From NCBI GenBank assembly GCA_015709615.1, contig CP054179.1, positions 2,108,001 through 2,172,000 on the forward strand: a stretch of DNA of 64,000 nt. Reading direction: 5' to 3'. The position numbers and the translations under genes were made by a program. A model generated the notes under the pieces. The model worked only from the letters and a program-made list of their open reading frames with translations, ran no database searches and had not been told where the DNA came from. This document shows, in pieces, positions 16,125-23,862 of this stretch (its first letter is position 1; each line of letters begins with the position of its first letter). The DNA comes from Gammaproteobacteria bacterium (lineage in GTDB: Bacteria > Pseudomonadota > Gammaproteobacteria > Burkholderiales > Nitrosomonadaceae).

Positions 16125-17357
16125 TTACGAAAGCGGCAGCGGCTTTCTAAGATCAATCGGGGCGCGCGTGAATATTTTCACCGCCCATTGTTCGCGATCG
16201 CGTGCCGGGTCGATATCCTGCAACCAGGATCGCAATGCACCTTCTTTTTGCTTGATTCTCCAGCCATCGGCCAAGCGCCAGACGAGGATGCCGGTGGAAA
16301 CGAGATGCCACAGCACGACCATCAGCAACCCGGTATCCGGGTGGCCATTGAACCATCCGCACGTGAGTAACAGCAAATTCGGATTGCGCCGGGCGGTGAT
16401 CAGGCGGTTGAACGAATCCAGCTTGCGCCAGATGAACATATCGAAGTGCGCCAGCCAGAACTGGAATGCGCCCTCACACAAACGCCCGCCGATATACCCC
16501 AGGAACATCAAGAACATCATGACGCTCAATCCGGTCAGCGGTGTCGCCGTGCCTTCCAGACCAAGCCCCCAGGCCAGATACCACAGCGGCGGGTGAATAA
16601 TATCCAAACCGTGATCCATGACATCGCCGAAGCGGCTGGATGTGACCGTGACGCGCGCCAGTTTTCCGTCCACTGTGTCGAGAAAGGTCATGAACCAGCC
16701 CATCAGCAATCCCAGACCGAAAAATCCACCCCAGAACGCCAATCCCGCCAGCACGGCAAACACTACGCTGAGATAGGTCACATGATTCGGCAGCCAGCCG
16801 TGGCGCACGCAAAAATGCGTGGCCCAGAATGCCGGTACCGGCCAGACCCATTTGGTGACTAGGTCGGTGACACCTTTATACGAACCGGAAAACAGTTCTT
16901 GTTCCAGCAACGGGCGATTGGCTTCGCTGACCGGCAGGATGTACGGCGGATCTTTCTTTTTCAGATTGTGCTGGTAATCGATTTTCAAATCGTTTAAACC
17001 GATGCGCGGGATGGTCAGCAGCGCGAATTTATAGTTCTGATCCTGGTTGTTGTTGAGATTGCGCAGCAATTGCGGTGCGTAGTTGCCGTCGGTGCGAATT
17101 CCCGCCGGACAACCTTCGCTGCTGTATAAGGCGACTTTTTTGTCCATTCCGAGCAAGGCGGTGAGCACGCGCGCATCGAACAGAAAATTGCAATTCAGAA
17201 ATAAGGCGGTGGCAGTGACCGGGATTTTTTCAACGTCATCGGTCAGGATGATGTTCTGCTGTGCTTGCAGCATGCGCCGCAACCGTTCACGGCCGGTCAA
17301 TCCCCAAACGGTGATTGCGTTGTCACCGAAAAAATAAATATAGGTTGATGTCGACAT
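16125..17357 (-). CDS. CDP-alcohol phosphatidyltransferase with N-terminal extra domain
   Basis: A 410-residue membrane enzyme. The full signature D-x2-DG-x2-AR-x8-G-x3-D-x3-D is present at 227-252 (DTVDGKLAR to DVMDHGLD). Hydrophobic helices surround it, so it should transfer a phospho-group from a CDP-linked donor to an acceptor alcohol. The first 170 residues form an additional soluble domain (TGRERLRRMLQAQQ, then LFLNCNFLFDARVL), reminiscent of a degenerate sugar-nucleotidyltransferase domain as in bifunctional inositol-phosphate enzymes. Head-group identity is unknown. Co-directional with the lipid kinase and LptFG. Confidence 0.85.
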   Translation of the reverse strand: MSTSTYIYFFGDNAITVWGLTGRERLRRMLQAQQNIILTDDVEKIPVTATALFLNCNFLFDARVLTALLGMDKKVALYSSEGCPAGIRTDGNYAPQLLRNLNNNQDQNYKFALLTIPRIGLNDLKIDYQHNLKKKDPPYILPVSEANRPLLEQELFSGSYKGVTDLVTKWVWPVPAFWATHFCVRHGWLPNHVTYLSVVFAVLAGLAFWGGFFGLGLLMGWFMTFLDTVDGKLARVTVTSSRFGDVMDHGLDIIHPPLWYLAWGLGLEGTATPLTGLSVMMFLMFLGYIGGRLCEGAFQFWLAHFDMFIWRKLDSFNRLITARRNPNLLLLTCGWFNGHPDTGLLMVVLWHLVSTGILVWRLADGWRIKQKEGALRSWLQDIDPARDREQWAVKIFTRAPIDLRKPLPLS

Positions 17358-17465
17358 GGGTGATGGAAATTTTTTTCTGAATGAATGATTCCGGTGCGAT
17401 GCATGCGTCCGGTTATGCGATTTTAGATGTTTTGCAGCAACTATAACAGAGATCGCGGCGTGCCG

Positions 17466-18530
17466 CTAAAAAGTCCGGCGCAGCCAGAGATTGGCCAAAA
17501 TGGTGATAGCAAATCCCGGACCTAAGGCAACGAGCGCGGGGTTTAAATGCAGAATCAGACCGGCATTGGCGATAATTTGATCGAGCAGGTAAACCGCCAT
17601 GCCGATCAGCGTGGCGAATATGAGCTTGTTGCTGAGGCCGGAGCGGATTGAACCGAATACAAATGGAATCGACAGCAGCAGCATGGCGATTGTCATCAGC
17701 GCACTGCCTGCTTTGCGCCATAACGCCAACGCGTAGGAATCGGCATCTTGTCCGGTGCTGCGCAGAAATTCCACATGCCGGAACAATTCGAGCGGCGATA
17801 GGCTTTCCGGCGGCTTGGTCAATGTCGCAATATCTTCCGGATTGACAAAAGAGGGCCATCGCACGTTGTCCGTCCGGCTTACCGAGATCCGTCCGTCGTC
17901 CTGGAATGTCCGGACGACGGCGCTGCTGAGTTCCCAGATGTCTTCCTCGACGATGTCGGCAAATTCGGCGAGCGTATGCTTGATGATGAAGCCTTCGTTA
18001 TCCAGTTGCAGCAGCTCGATATCGGCGGCTCTTTTGTTATTCATGATCTGACCGATGCGCAGAATGTTATGTTCGTTACGCGTCCAGATTCCCAGGTTTC
18101 TACCTAACTCGGCGCTCTGTTCCAATGCGATGGCGCGGTAGGTGATTGCTTTCTGTTGCAATTGCGGGGCGGCGAATTGCTCCAGAATAGCGACCACCAG
18201 CAACAGTAAAATGCCCATACTTAAAGGCGCGAAGCTGATGCGCTGCGGCGAGAGTCCGGCAACGCGCAAAGCAATCAGTTCGGAATTGACCGCCAGCTTG
18301 CCCAAGGCGATGACGGTGCCGAGCAAGGCGACAAATGGCGCGACTTGAATAAAACGGCGCGGCAATAGCATGGTGGTGTAGAAGAAGGCATCAATAACGC
18401 GATAAGTGCCTTTGCCTACATCATCCAGCTGATCCAGCAGATCGAAGAAACTGAATAACGGCAGCAGGATAGCGGTGGAAATAACGAAGCCGATCAGGAC
18501 TTGATAAGCGATGTAACGATAGATGATCAT
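17466..18530 (-). CDS. lptG: LptG-type permease (YjgP/YjgQ family)
   Basis: About 354 residues. LptG with LptF forms the membrane part of the ABC complex that extracts lipopolysaccharide from the inner membrane. Seen: N-terminal MIIYRYIAYQVLIGF, helices near residues 12-35, 58-80 and 100-120, a periplasmic beta-jellyroll domain in the middle, and three C-terminal helices ending in AITILANLWLRRTF. The start at 18530 overlaps the lptF stop in an ATGA junction; the longer frame to 18614 lacks support. No pepA gene is adjacent, unlike the usual lptFG context. A paralogue serving another lipid is possible. Confidence 0.85.
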   Translation of the reverse strand: MIIYRYIAYQVLIGFVISTAILLPLFSFFDLLDQLDDVGKGTYRVIDAFFYTTMLLPRRFIQVAPFVALLGTVIALGKLAVNSELIALRVAGLSPQRISFAPLSMGILLLLVVAILEQFAAPQLQQKAITYRAIALEQSAELGRNLGIWTRNEHNILRIGQIMNNKRAADIELLQLDNEGFIIKHTLAEFADIVEEDIWELSSAVVRTFQDDGRISVSRTDNVRWPSFVNPEDIATLTKPPESLSPLELFRHVEFLRSTGQDADSYALALWRKAGSALMTIAMLLLSIPFVFGSIRSGLSNKLIFATLIGMAVYLLDQIIANAGLILHLNPALVALGPGFAITILANLWLRRTF

Positions 18531-19609
18531 GGCCGGCGTAAGAGAAGAGATTTGCGGTTGGAGAATGCCGCATAACCGACCAGGAATGCCAGAATGAGCA
18601 AATCCAGCCACCACACGCCCGGGATGCTGCCGACGACGCCTAGCTCTACCCAGCTTTTGGCCAGTCCGCTCAAATTATAATACGCGGCGAAAACCAGTGC
18701 GGCGATGATGTAAGTCCGCTCTGTTTTTTCCTGGCGTGGTGAGATGCGGATATAAGTTACCGCAAGCAGGGCCATCAGGATCGTTGAAAGCGGACGGGAG
18801 ATACGCCATTGCAGCTCGGCAATGTCGCGCGGCTGGCTGGATTCCCACAAAGTTCTGGTGGCGGCCGCTTTGCGCCGGTAGTTCAGCACAAAATCCTTGT
18901 CGATGAAATAGGTCATGTCCTGGAACCGGATCATGTCATCGACGCTGGCGGTTTTGCTGAATTCGTAGACGATGCCGTCGGACAGCAGGATATGCAGCCT
19001 TTCTTCCTGAGTTGTAGGCTGAACCTGGCGGGCGAGCTGGGCAATGACGATTTCGCTGCCTTCTTTTTTCTTGATGTAATGAAAAATACCCTCCATTTCC
19101 TTGGTGGCGTCATTTTTGCTGCGCACATAGACAACCCTGCCGGATTTTTCGCTGCCGTAGAAGCGTCCGGCCTGAAAACGGTTGGTATTGAGTTCGGCTT
19201 CCGCCTGCGCATCCAGGATGTAGCTCTCCGAATAGGCCCACGGGCGCACATACGATGACAGCGTGCCGCTGAGGATGCCGACCGGTATGGCTACCGTCAG
19301 TATCGTCAGCACGATGCGCGCACCGCTGACGCCGACGGAACGGATAATATTCAATTCCTGGTCTTTGTTGAGCCTGTCCAGACCGATGATGACCGAAATA
19401 TAGAGTGCAACCGGGATCAATACTTCCAGCGCGATCAGCGTTTTTAAGAATACCAGCTTGAGCAGCGCGGCGACGCCCAGGGTTTCTGTGACGGCGCCGG
19501 TCAAAAGCCGGGCACTGACGAAGCTGGCGTACAGACCGACCAGAATGAAGAGCACTACCGTGAAGGGCAGCAGGATTTCGCGTGCGATATACCGTTCGAT
19601 TAATTTCAT
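18527..19609 (-). CDS. lptF: LptF-type permease (YjgP/YjgQ family)
   Basis: A 360-residue partner of LptG. The N-terminus MKLIERYIAREILLPFTVVL is the usual LptF/G opening. Further evidence is GLDRLNKDQELNIIRSVGVS (coupling-helix region), a periplasmic domain (about 125-265) with RVVYVRSKND, and C-terminal helices including AALVFAAYYNLSGLAKSWVE. It overlaps lptG by four bases, so the two are surely co-translated. It lies 67 bases behind the NTP-transferase gene within the lipid cluster. Confidence 0.87.
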   Translation of the reverse strand: MKLIERYIAREILLPFTVVLFILVGLYASFVSARLLTGAVTETLGVAALLKLVFLKTLIALEVLIPVALYISVIIGLDRLNKDQELNIIRSVGVSGARIVLTILTVAIPVGILSGTLSSYVRPWAYSESYILDAQAEAELNTNRFQAGRFYGSEKSGRVVYVRSKNDATKEMEGIFHYIKKKEGSEIVIAQLARQVQPTTQEERLHILLSDGIVYEFSKTASVDDMIRFQDMTYFIDKDFVLNYRRKAAATRTLWESSQPRDIAELQWRISRPLSTILMALLAVTYIRISPRQEKTERTYIIAALVFAAYYNLSGLAKSWVELGVVGSIPGVWWLDLLILAFLVGYAAFSNRKSLLLRRP

Positions 19610-19676
19610 AGACCGGCTAAATCAGGCTGTTACTGATAAATAGGACGAATATCATGAGCGGTACGGATAAGATCGA

Positions 19677-20516
19677 TCACGAGAGCTGCGTGCTGTCAGC
19701 GGAATTTGCATTTCGGCTGAGTACTGATTCGGCCAGCATGAGATCTTGCACTTTGTCGACATCAATCCCGGCGCGGGCATCGTCCAGCATGACCAGCCCG
19801 ATGTTGACGCCGGATTTCTCAGATACTGCGGCCAAACCTTGTTGCGATGTCAGCAGCCCCAACAAGTATAAAAATACCGCTTTGAATCCAAGCACTTTGC
19901 TGACTAACCGCCAAGGGCGCTTGCGCAAATCTTCCGCCTGCCGCCAGAATCCGACCAAGGCGCGCCCACGTGGATTAAACGCATACAAATTGCAGCCGCG
20001 GAATCCGCCGTCGCGCAACCGGATAATAGTGCGTTTGCAGCCGGGAAACGCAGCGCCAATCGCTTGTTCGCTAACAACACCCACCGCGGCGTCGCACGAT
20101 GTTGCCGCGGCGCGTTGTAAAAAATCGCGCACGATGACGGGTGTGAGTAAAGCGTGATCGGCGGTCGTTAAAAGCACCGGTGTATCGAGCGGGATGTGAT
20201 TGAGGCCGCTCTCCGCGCTACGGCTGGGCGAATCCAGATTCGGCAGCCAGGTGACTTGACCGGATGCGATGCGCTGTTTTAATTCCGGGCAACGATCGTG
20301 CAACGATTCGGGCGGGCCGCACAGGATAATGGTGGAGATCAGATCGCAGGCCTGCAAGGTATCCAGCACACGGATGATCATCGGAACACCGGCAACGGGA
20401 GCGAAAGCCTTGCAGGCGGCGCCGGTATGTTGCGTGATCGGATCCTTGCCGGTACGGTCGGCGGCCAGAACCACCGCGGCGAATTGCTGTGCTGCCGGAT
20501 TGAGTTCACCGCTCAT
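19677..20516 (-). CDS. MobA-like NTP transferase
   Basis: A 279-residue soluble protein with a nucleotidyltransferase (Rossmann-like) fold. AVVLAADRTGKD and ACKAFAPVAGVPMI correspond to the LAAGxGxRx...K-P-x-GxPM nucleotide-binding region, with an unusual Asp for Gly. LLTTADHALLTP is the metal-binding DxD-type strand and VNIGLVMLDDARAGIDVD ends the fold. It would join an NTP (often CTP) to a phosphorylated alcohol. Its start overlaps the stop of the acyltransferase-like gene in an ATGA junction, which ties it to the lipid cluster. It could supply the CDP-alcohol used by the phosphatidyltransferase. Confidence 0.75.
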   Translation of the reverse strand: MSGELNPAAQQFAAVVLAADRTGKDPITQHTGAACKAFAPVAGVPMIIRVLDTLQACDLISTIILCGPPESLHDRCPELKQRIASGQVTWLPNLDSPSRSAESGLNHIPLDTPVLLTTADHALLTPVIVRDFLQRAAATSCDAAVGVVSEQAIGAAFPGCKRTIIRLRDGGFRGCNLYAFNPRGRALVGFWRQAEDLRKRPWRLVSKVLGFKAVFLYLLGLLTSQQGLAAVSEKSGVNIGLVMLDDARAGIDVDKVQDLMLAESVLSRNANSADSTQLS

Positions 20517-21664
20517 AACGTTTTCCCATAAATGCGGTAGCGTTTGTATTGTTCGCTGCCGATGCTGTCGAGGATGCCGCGCATCGCAACGTTATCTTCC
20601 AGTATCCAGGACAATTCGACTTCCTTGACGCCGTGCCGGATACCGATCTGGCGCGGGGTGTCGATAACCAGGCAGGCCAAAGCCAGGCCGATCGGCGTAC
20701 TGTGATATTGTTTACGCACGCCCATCAGCGGGATGCGGCCGGTGCGGATTTCACGGTTTCTGACTTTTTTGATCAGTTTGAGCCAACCAAACGGAAACAG
20801 GCTGCCGTTGAGTTCGATCAGGATTTCGTTGAGGTTGGGCAGTCCGACCATGAAGGCCGCCGGCTCACCGTTGACTTCCGCGATTTGGATATATTCGTCG
20901 GGCAGGAGCAGGCGCAGACTGCTGCCCAGCTCGGCGAATTCTTCCCGCGTAAACGGAATGAATCCCCAATTTTCCGACCAGGCGTCGTTAAAAATATCGC
21001 GCAAGGTTTCCATTTCCTGGTCGAATTGATCGCGCTTCAGGGTGCGCATGGTGATTTGCGGTGAAAATCGCTTGATCACGGTCTGCATGACACGCGGTAT
21101 TTCGAAATCGACGCCGATTTTATACGCCAGCAGATCCTTTGCTGGATGATAGCCGTGTTCTTCGAGTAAACGGCTGTACCAGGGCGCCGAATGCGGCATC
21201 ATGACCACCGGCGGCGTGTCGAAACCTTCAACCAGAATACCGCATTCCTGATTGATCGACAGATTGAACGGGCCGCTGACGCGGCTGATTCCCCGTGCAG
21301 CGAGCCAGGCTTCCGCGTGCAACAGCAGCGCGGCAAATACTTCCGCATCGTCGATGCATTCCAGCAGGCCGAAGTGTCCGCTGTCGGCGCCGTGATGCTG
21401 CTGGTGTAAGGAATCGACTTGCGCGCTGATTCGTCCCACCGCTTGACCGTCTCGAAATGCGACCCAGGCTTGCCATTCGCCGTGCTTGAAATAGGGATTG
21501 AAGCGGGAAAAATGGAAACGCCGCTCCAACCGTAACGGCGGCACCCACATCGGGTCGTTCGCATACACGCGCCACGGTACATCGATAAACTTGCCCATGT
21601 CACGATACGACATGACCGGGCGCACCGTTACTCTGGAATTAACCGGCTTATCGTGTTGAGTCAT
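20513..21664 (-). CDS. GNAT-fold acyltransferase-like protein (YghO / bacterial ceramide synthase-like)
   Basis: A 383-residue protein. The opening VRPVMSYRDMGKFIDVPWRVY and DPMWVPPLRLERR, the core GPFNLSINQECGILVEGFDTPP, and HSAPWYSRLLEEHGYHPAKDLLAYK are characteristic of a large family variously labelled YghO or GNAT-like. As I recall, the Caulobacter bacterial ceramide synthase belongs to it. It is thus a candidate N-acyltransferase acting on a long-chain amine or related acceptor, but the substrate is inferred. It is the first gene of the lipid cluster; the next gene overlaps its stop. Confidence 0.65.
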   Translation of the reverse strand: MTQHDKPVNSRVTVRPVMSYRDMGKFIDVPWRVYANDPMWVPPLRLERRFHFSRFNPYFKHGEWQAWVAFRDGQAVGRISAQVDSLHQQHHGADSGHFGLLECIDDAEVFAALLLHAEAWLAARGISRVSGPFNLSINQECGILVEGFDTPPVVMMPHSAPWYSRLLEEHGYHPAKDLLAYKIGVDFEIPRVMQTVIKRFSPQITMRTLKRDQFDQEMETLRDIFNDAWSENWGFIPFTREEFAELGSSLRLLLPDEYIQIAEVNGEPAAFMVGLPNLNEILIELNGSLFPFGWLKLIKKVRNREIRTGRIPLMGVRKQYHSTPIGLALACLVIDTPRQIGIRHGVKEVELSWILEDNVAMRGILDSIGSEQYKRYRIYGKTL

Positions 21665-21758
21665 GGCAGGTAAACGATATCGGTTTAATGATAAGCGTAT
21701 GAAAAAGAGTTATAAATTGATTTTGATGACGGTTTTGACCATTGCTACGGAGAACTTC

Positions 21759-22208
21759 CTAGAATTCGGTATGCTTCATTAAATTTGCGACCAATTGTTG
21801 AAAAACTACCTTGGGATCTTGCTCGTTGGCAGTATTTTGCTCAGCTGCGGCGATCTTTTCCTCGGTAAGGGTGCGGCAGAAATCGCGGAAATTGTTCCAG
21901 TCGGTATTGTACTGGAGCAAATTTTTTTGCGGAATGAAAACACGCAGCACTTCAAAATTTTGATACATTTCCGGTAACCGGGCGGTGAGGTAATGGTTAA
22001 TGTTTGCGGGCCAGCGTTTATGCTGCGGATACATATCGGCCAATTCCGTTTCGATGGTGTAGCGGAAATTTTCGATAGCCATGGCGCGGCGCTTGCGGTT
22101 GACGATATCGACCATAATGGCCACCACGCCAAGCAGACCGAATAAAACGAACGGCCATAATGGCACGGTTCCAAAATATGACGCGATTTGATCTAAGCTT
22201 TCGTCCAA
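21759..22208 (-). CDS. Hypothetical single-helix membrane protein
   Basis: A 149-residue protein I do not recognise. One membrane helix near the N-terminus (PLWPFVLFGLLGVVAIMVDIV, residues 16-36) is followed by a soluble, mostly helical domain (YTIETELADMYPQHKRWP, YLTARLPEMYQNFEVLRVFI). It faces the lipid cluster from 95 bases upstream on the same strand, so it could be its first gene, but nothing in the sequence links it to lipid metabolism. Confidence 0.55.
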   Translation of the reverse strand: MDESLDQIASYFGTVPLWPFVLFGLLGVVAIMVDIVNRKRRAMAIENFRYTIETELADMYPQHKRWPANINHYLTARLPEMYQNFEVLRVFIPQKNLLQYNTDWNNFRDFCRTLTEEKIAAAEQNTANEQDPKVVFQQLVANLMKHTEF

Positions 22209-22689
22209 GATGTTCTCAATTAATGTGTGTTAGAAAAATAGATAGGCTCCAGTAGTTTCAATACTAAGAACCTTTACCAAGAATTCTGCTGAAATAAGCG
22301 GGCACGGCCGTCAGAGCGGGTAAATGGTCATTTTTCTTGTGATTTATTCCGTCATTATCACATGCTTACCTGCTTCTGATGACGCCATCCAAGGCTCGTA
22401 TCTTGCCATAGTAATATGCATGGATCAATATGATTGCCCAGCGCCGCTGGCATCGGAAATCAGCCACCGGGAAAGCGCGGCAATTTTTCCGGGAAAAATG
22501 CAATCAATCGTATGCAATCGATCATCAGAGCGGGTTTTTAAGTACTTGCTTCCGGTTTTCAATAGGAGTGATCACTGTCATTACTAAATTTGCATTGACC
22601 TGATACTGCTAATTGCGTTATTTTTGTCTGTTTTTTTGTGACAGAACCACTTATTATTCCAATTAGTTTCTTGCCGGCATGAGCGTCTT
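22209..22689. other. Noncoding stretch between divergent genes
   Basis: About 480 bases without a convincing gene. A frame of 87 codons (22324-22587) shows no ribosome site or recognisable pattern. The segment separates the minus-strand hypothetical gene and lipid cluster from plus-strand xseB-ispA-dxs, so it should contain promoters for both directions. A short phrase, TCAGAGCGGGT, occurs twice (near 22313 and 22525), with no assigned meaning. Confidence 0.5.
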
Positions 22690-22944
22690 ATGACCAAATC
22701 ATCTAAACAGGCTGCGTCGCCGCAACCGGAGAGTTTTGAAGCGGCGTCAGCGGAACTGGAGAAAATTGTGGCCGCCATGGAAGCTGGACAGATGTCATTG
22801 GAAGCTTCTCTTGCGGCTTATCAACGTGGAGCGGAGTTGTTGCAATATTGTCAGAATAAATTGCAGGGCGCGCAGCAGCAGGTACGTGTGCTGGAAGCCG
22901 GGATGTTAAAAAACTTCACAAGATCGGATAGTGATGAGCGTTGA
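22690..22944 (+). CDS. xseB: Exodeoxyribonuclease VII small subunit
   Basis: 84 residues, normal for XseB. The core SFEAASAELEKIVAAMEAGQMSLEASLAAYQRGAELLQYC is the family signature: helical pair with the conserved E-LE-IV and G-LE-L-Y--G-LL pattern. With XseA it degrades single-stranded DNA. xseA is not in the window. Its last codons overlap the start of ispA, the common xseB-ispA-dxs arrangement of proteobacteria. Confidence 0.95.
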   Translation: MTKSSKQAASPQPESFEAASAELEKIVAAMEAGQMSLEASLAAYQRGAELLQYCQNKLQGAQQQVRVLEAGMLKNFTRSDSDER

Positions 22945-23827
22945 TTTTCAAAGTTGGGCAAGCGGTTGTCAGGCGCGTATTGAAACGTTTCTGGATGCGC
23001 GCTTACCCGCAAGCGATTGCGTTCCGGTACGGTTGCATAAAGCCATGCGCTATTCCGTGCTGGGCGGCGGCAAGCGGGTGCGTCCGCTGTTATCGTTTGC
23101 GGCCGGCGAGCTTGCAGGCGCGGATGTCGAACGCGTGACCGTTGCCGCGGCGGCGGTGGAACTGATTCATGCCTATTCGCTGGTGCACGATGATTTGCCG
23201 TGCATGGACGACGATATTTTGCGGCGCGGCAAACCGACGTGCCATATCGAGTTTGACGAAGCGACCGCCCTGTTGACCGGCGACAGCTTGCAAACACTAG
23301 CGTTTGAATTATTGGCGGAAAAGCGCTTGGCGGATACGCCGGAAACCCAATTGGAGATGATCGCGCATTTGGCGCTGGCGTCCGGTTCGCGCGGTATGGC
23401 TGGTGGCCAGGCATTCGATTTGGACAGCGTCGGTAAAACATTGAGTCTGCCGGAACTGGAATTCATGCATATCCACAAAACCGGCGCATTGATTCGCGCC
23501 GCCGTAATGCTGGGCGCTCGTTGCAGCAGCCAGTTGGATAAAGCGCAATTGGATAAGCTGGATCACTTCGCCAAATGTGTCGGTCTAGCGTTTCAGGTGG
23601 TCGACGATCTGCTGGATACCGAAGCGACCACGGCTACATTGGGCAAAACCGCCGGTAAGGATGCGGAAAACAATAAACCGACGTATGTCAGCATTCTGGG
23701 TATTAGCCAGGCGCGCGAGCTGGCGGAAAAATTGCAGCACGACGCCGATCAGGCGCTGGACGGTTTTGGCGAAGCTGCAGCAAGATTGCGTCAAGTGACC
23801 GATTTTATAATTAAACGTAAATTCTAA
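22934..23827 (+). CDS. ispA: Farnesyl diphosphate synthase (geranyltranstransferase)
   Basis: About 297 residues. Condenses IPP with DMAPP and GPP to make farnesyl diphosphate for quinones, undecaprenyl and other isoprenoids. The first Asp-rich motif is in HDDLPCMDDDILRRGKPTCH, the second in QVVDDLLDTEATTATLGKTAGKD; GGGKRVRPLL and MAGGQAFDLDS are also typical. The start is ATG 22934 inside the end of xseB; a GTG three bases earlier is an alternative. dxs follows 35 bases after the stop, so two early isoprenoid steps are co-transcribed. Confidence 0.95.
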   Translation: MSVDFQSWASGCQARIETFLDARLPASDCVPVRLHKAMRYSVLGGGKRVRPLLSFAAGELAGADVERVTVAAAAVELIHAYSLVHDDLPCMDDDILRRGKPTCHIEFDEATALLTGDSLQTLAFELLAEKRLADTPETQLEMIAHLALASGSRGMAGGQAFDLDSVGKTLSLPELEFMHIHKTGALIRAAVMLGARCSSQLDKAQLDKLDHFAKCVGLAFQVVDDLLDTEATTATLGKTAGKDAENNKPTYVSILGISQARELAEKLQHDADQALDGFGEAAARLRQVTDFIIKRKF

Positions 23828-23862
23828 GTTTTTCTTCTTTATTTTTTATTTTCAGGTTCTGA

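Noticed and set aside
14109..21664. Complete sphingolipid synthesis locus
   Set aside because: Serine palmitoyltransferase, ketosphinganine reductase and the dedicated acyl carrier protein are not present in the window, so only a partial, ceramide-like pathway can be proposed.
22324..22587. An 87-codon plus-strand frame in the xseB upstream region
   Set aside because: No ribosome site, no recognisable pattern and atypical composition; treated as noncoding.
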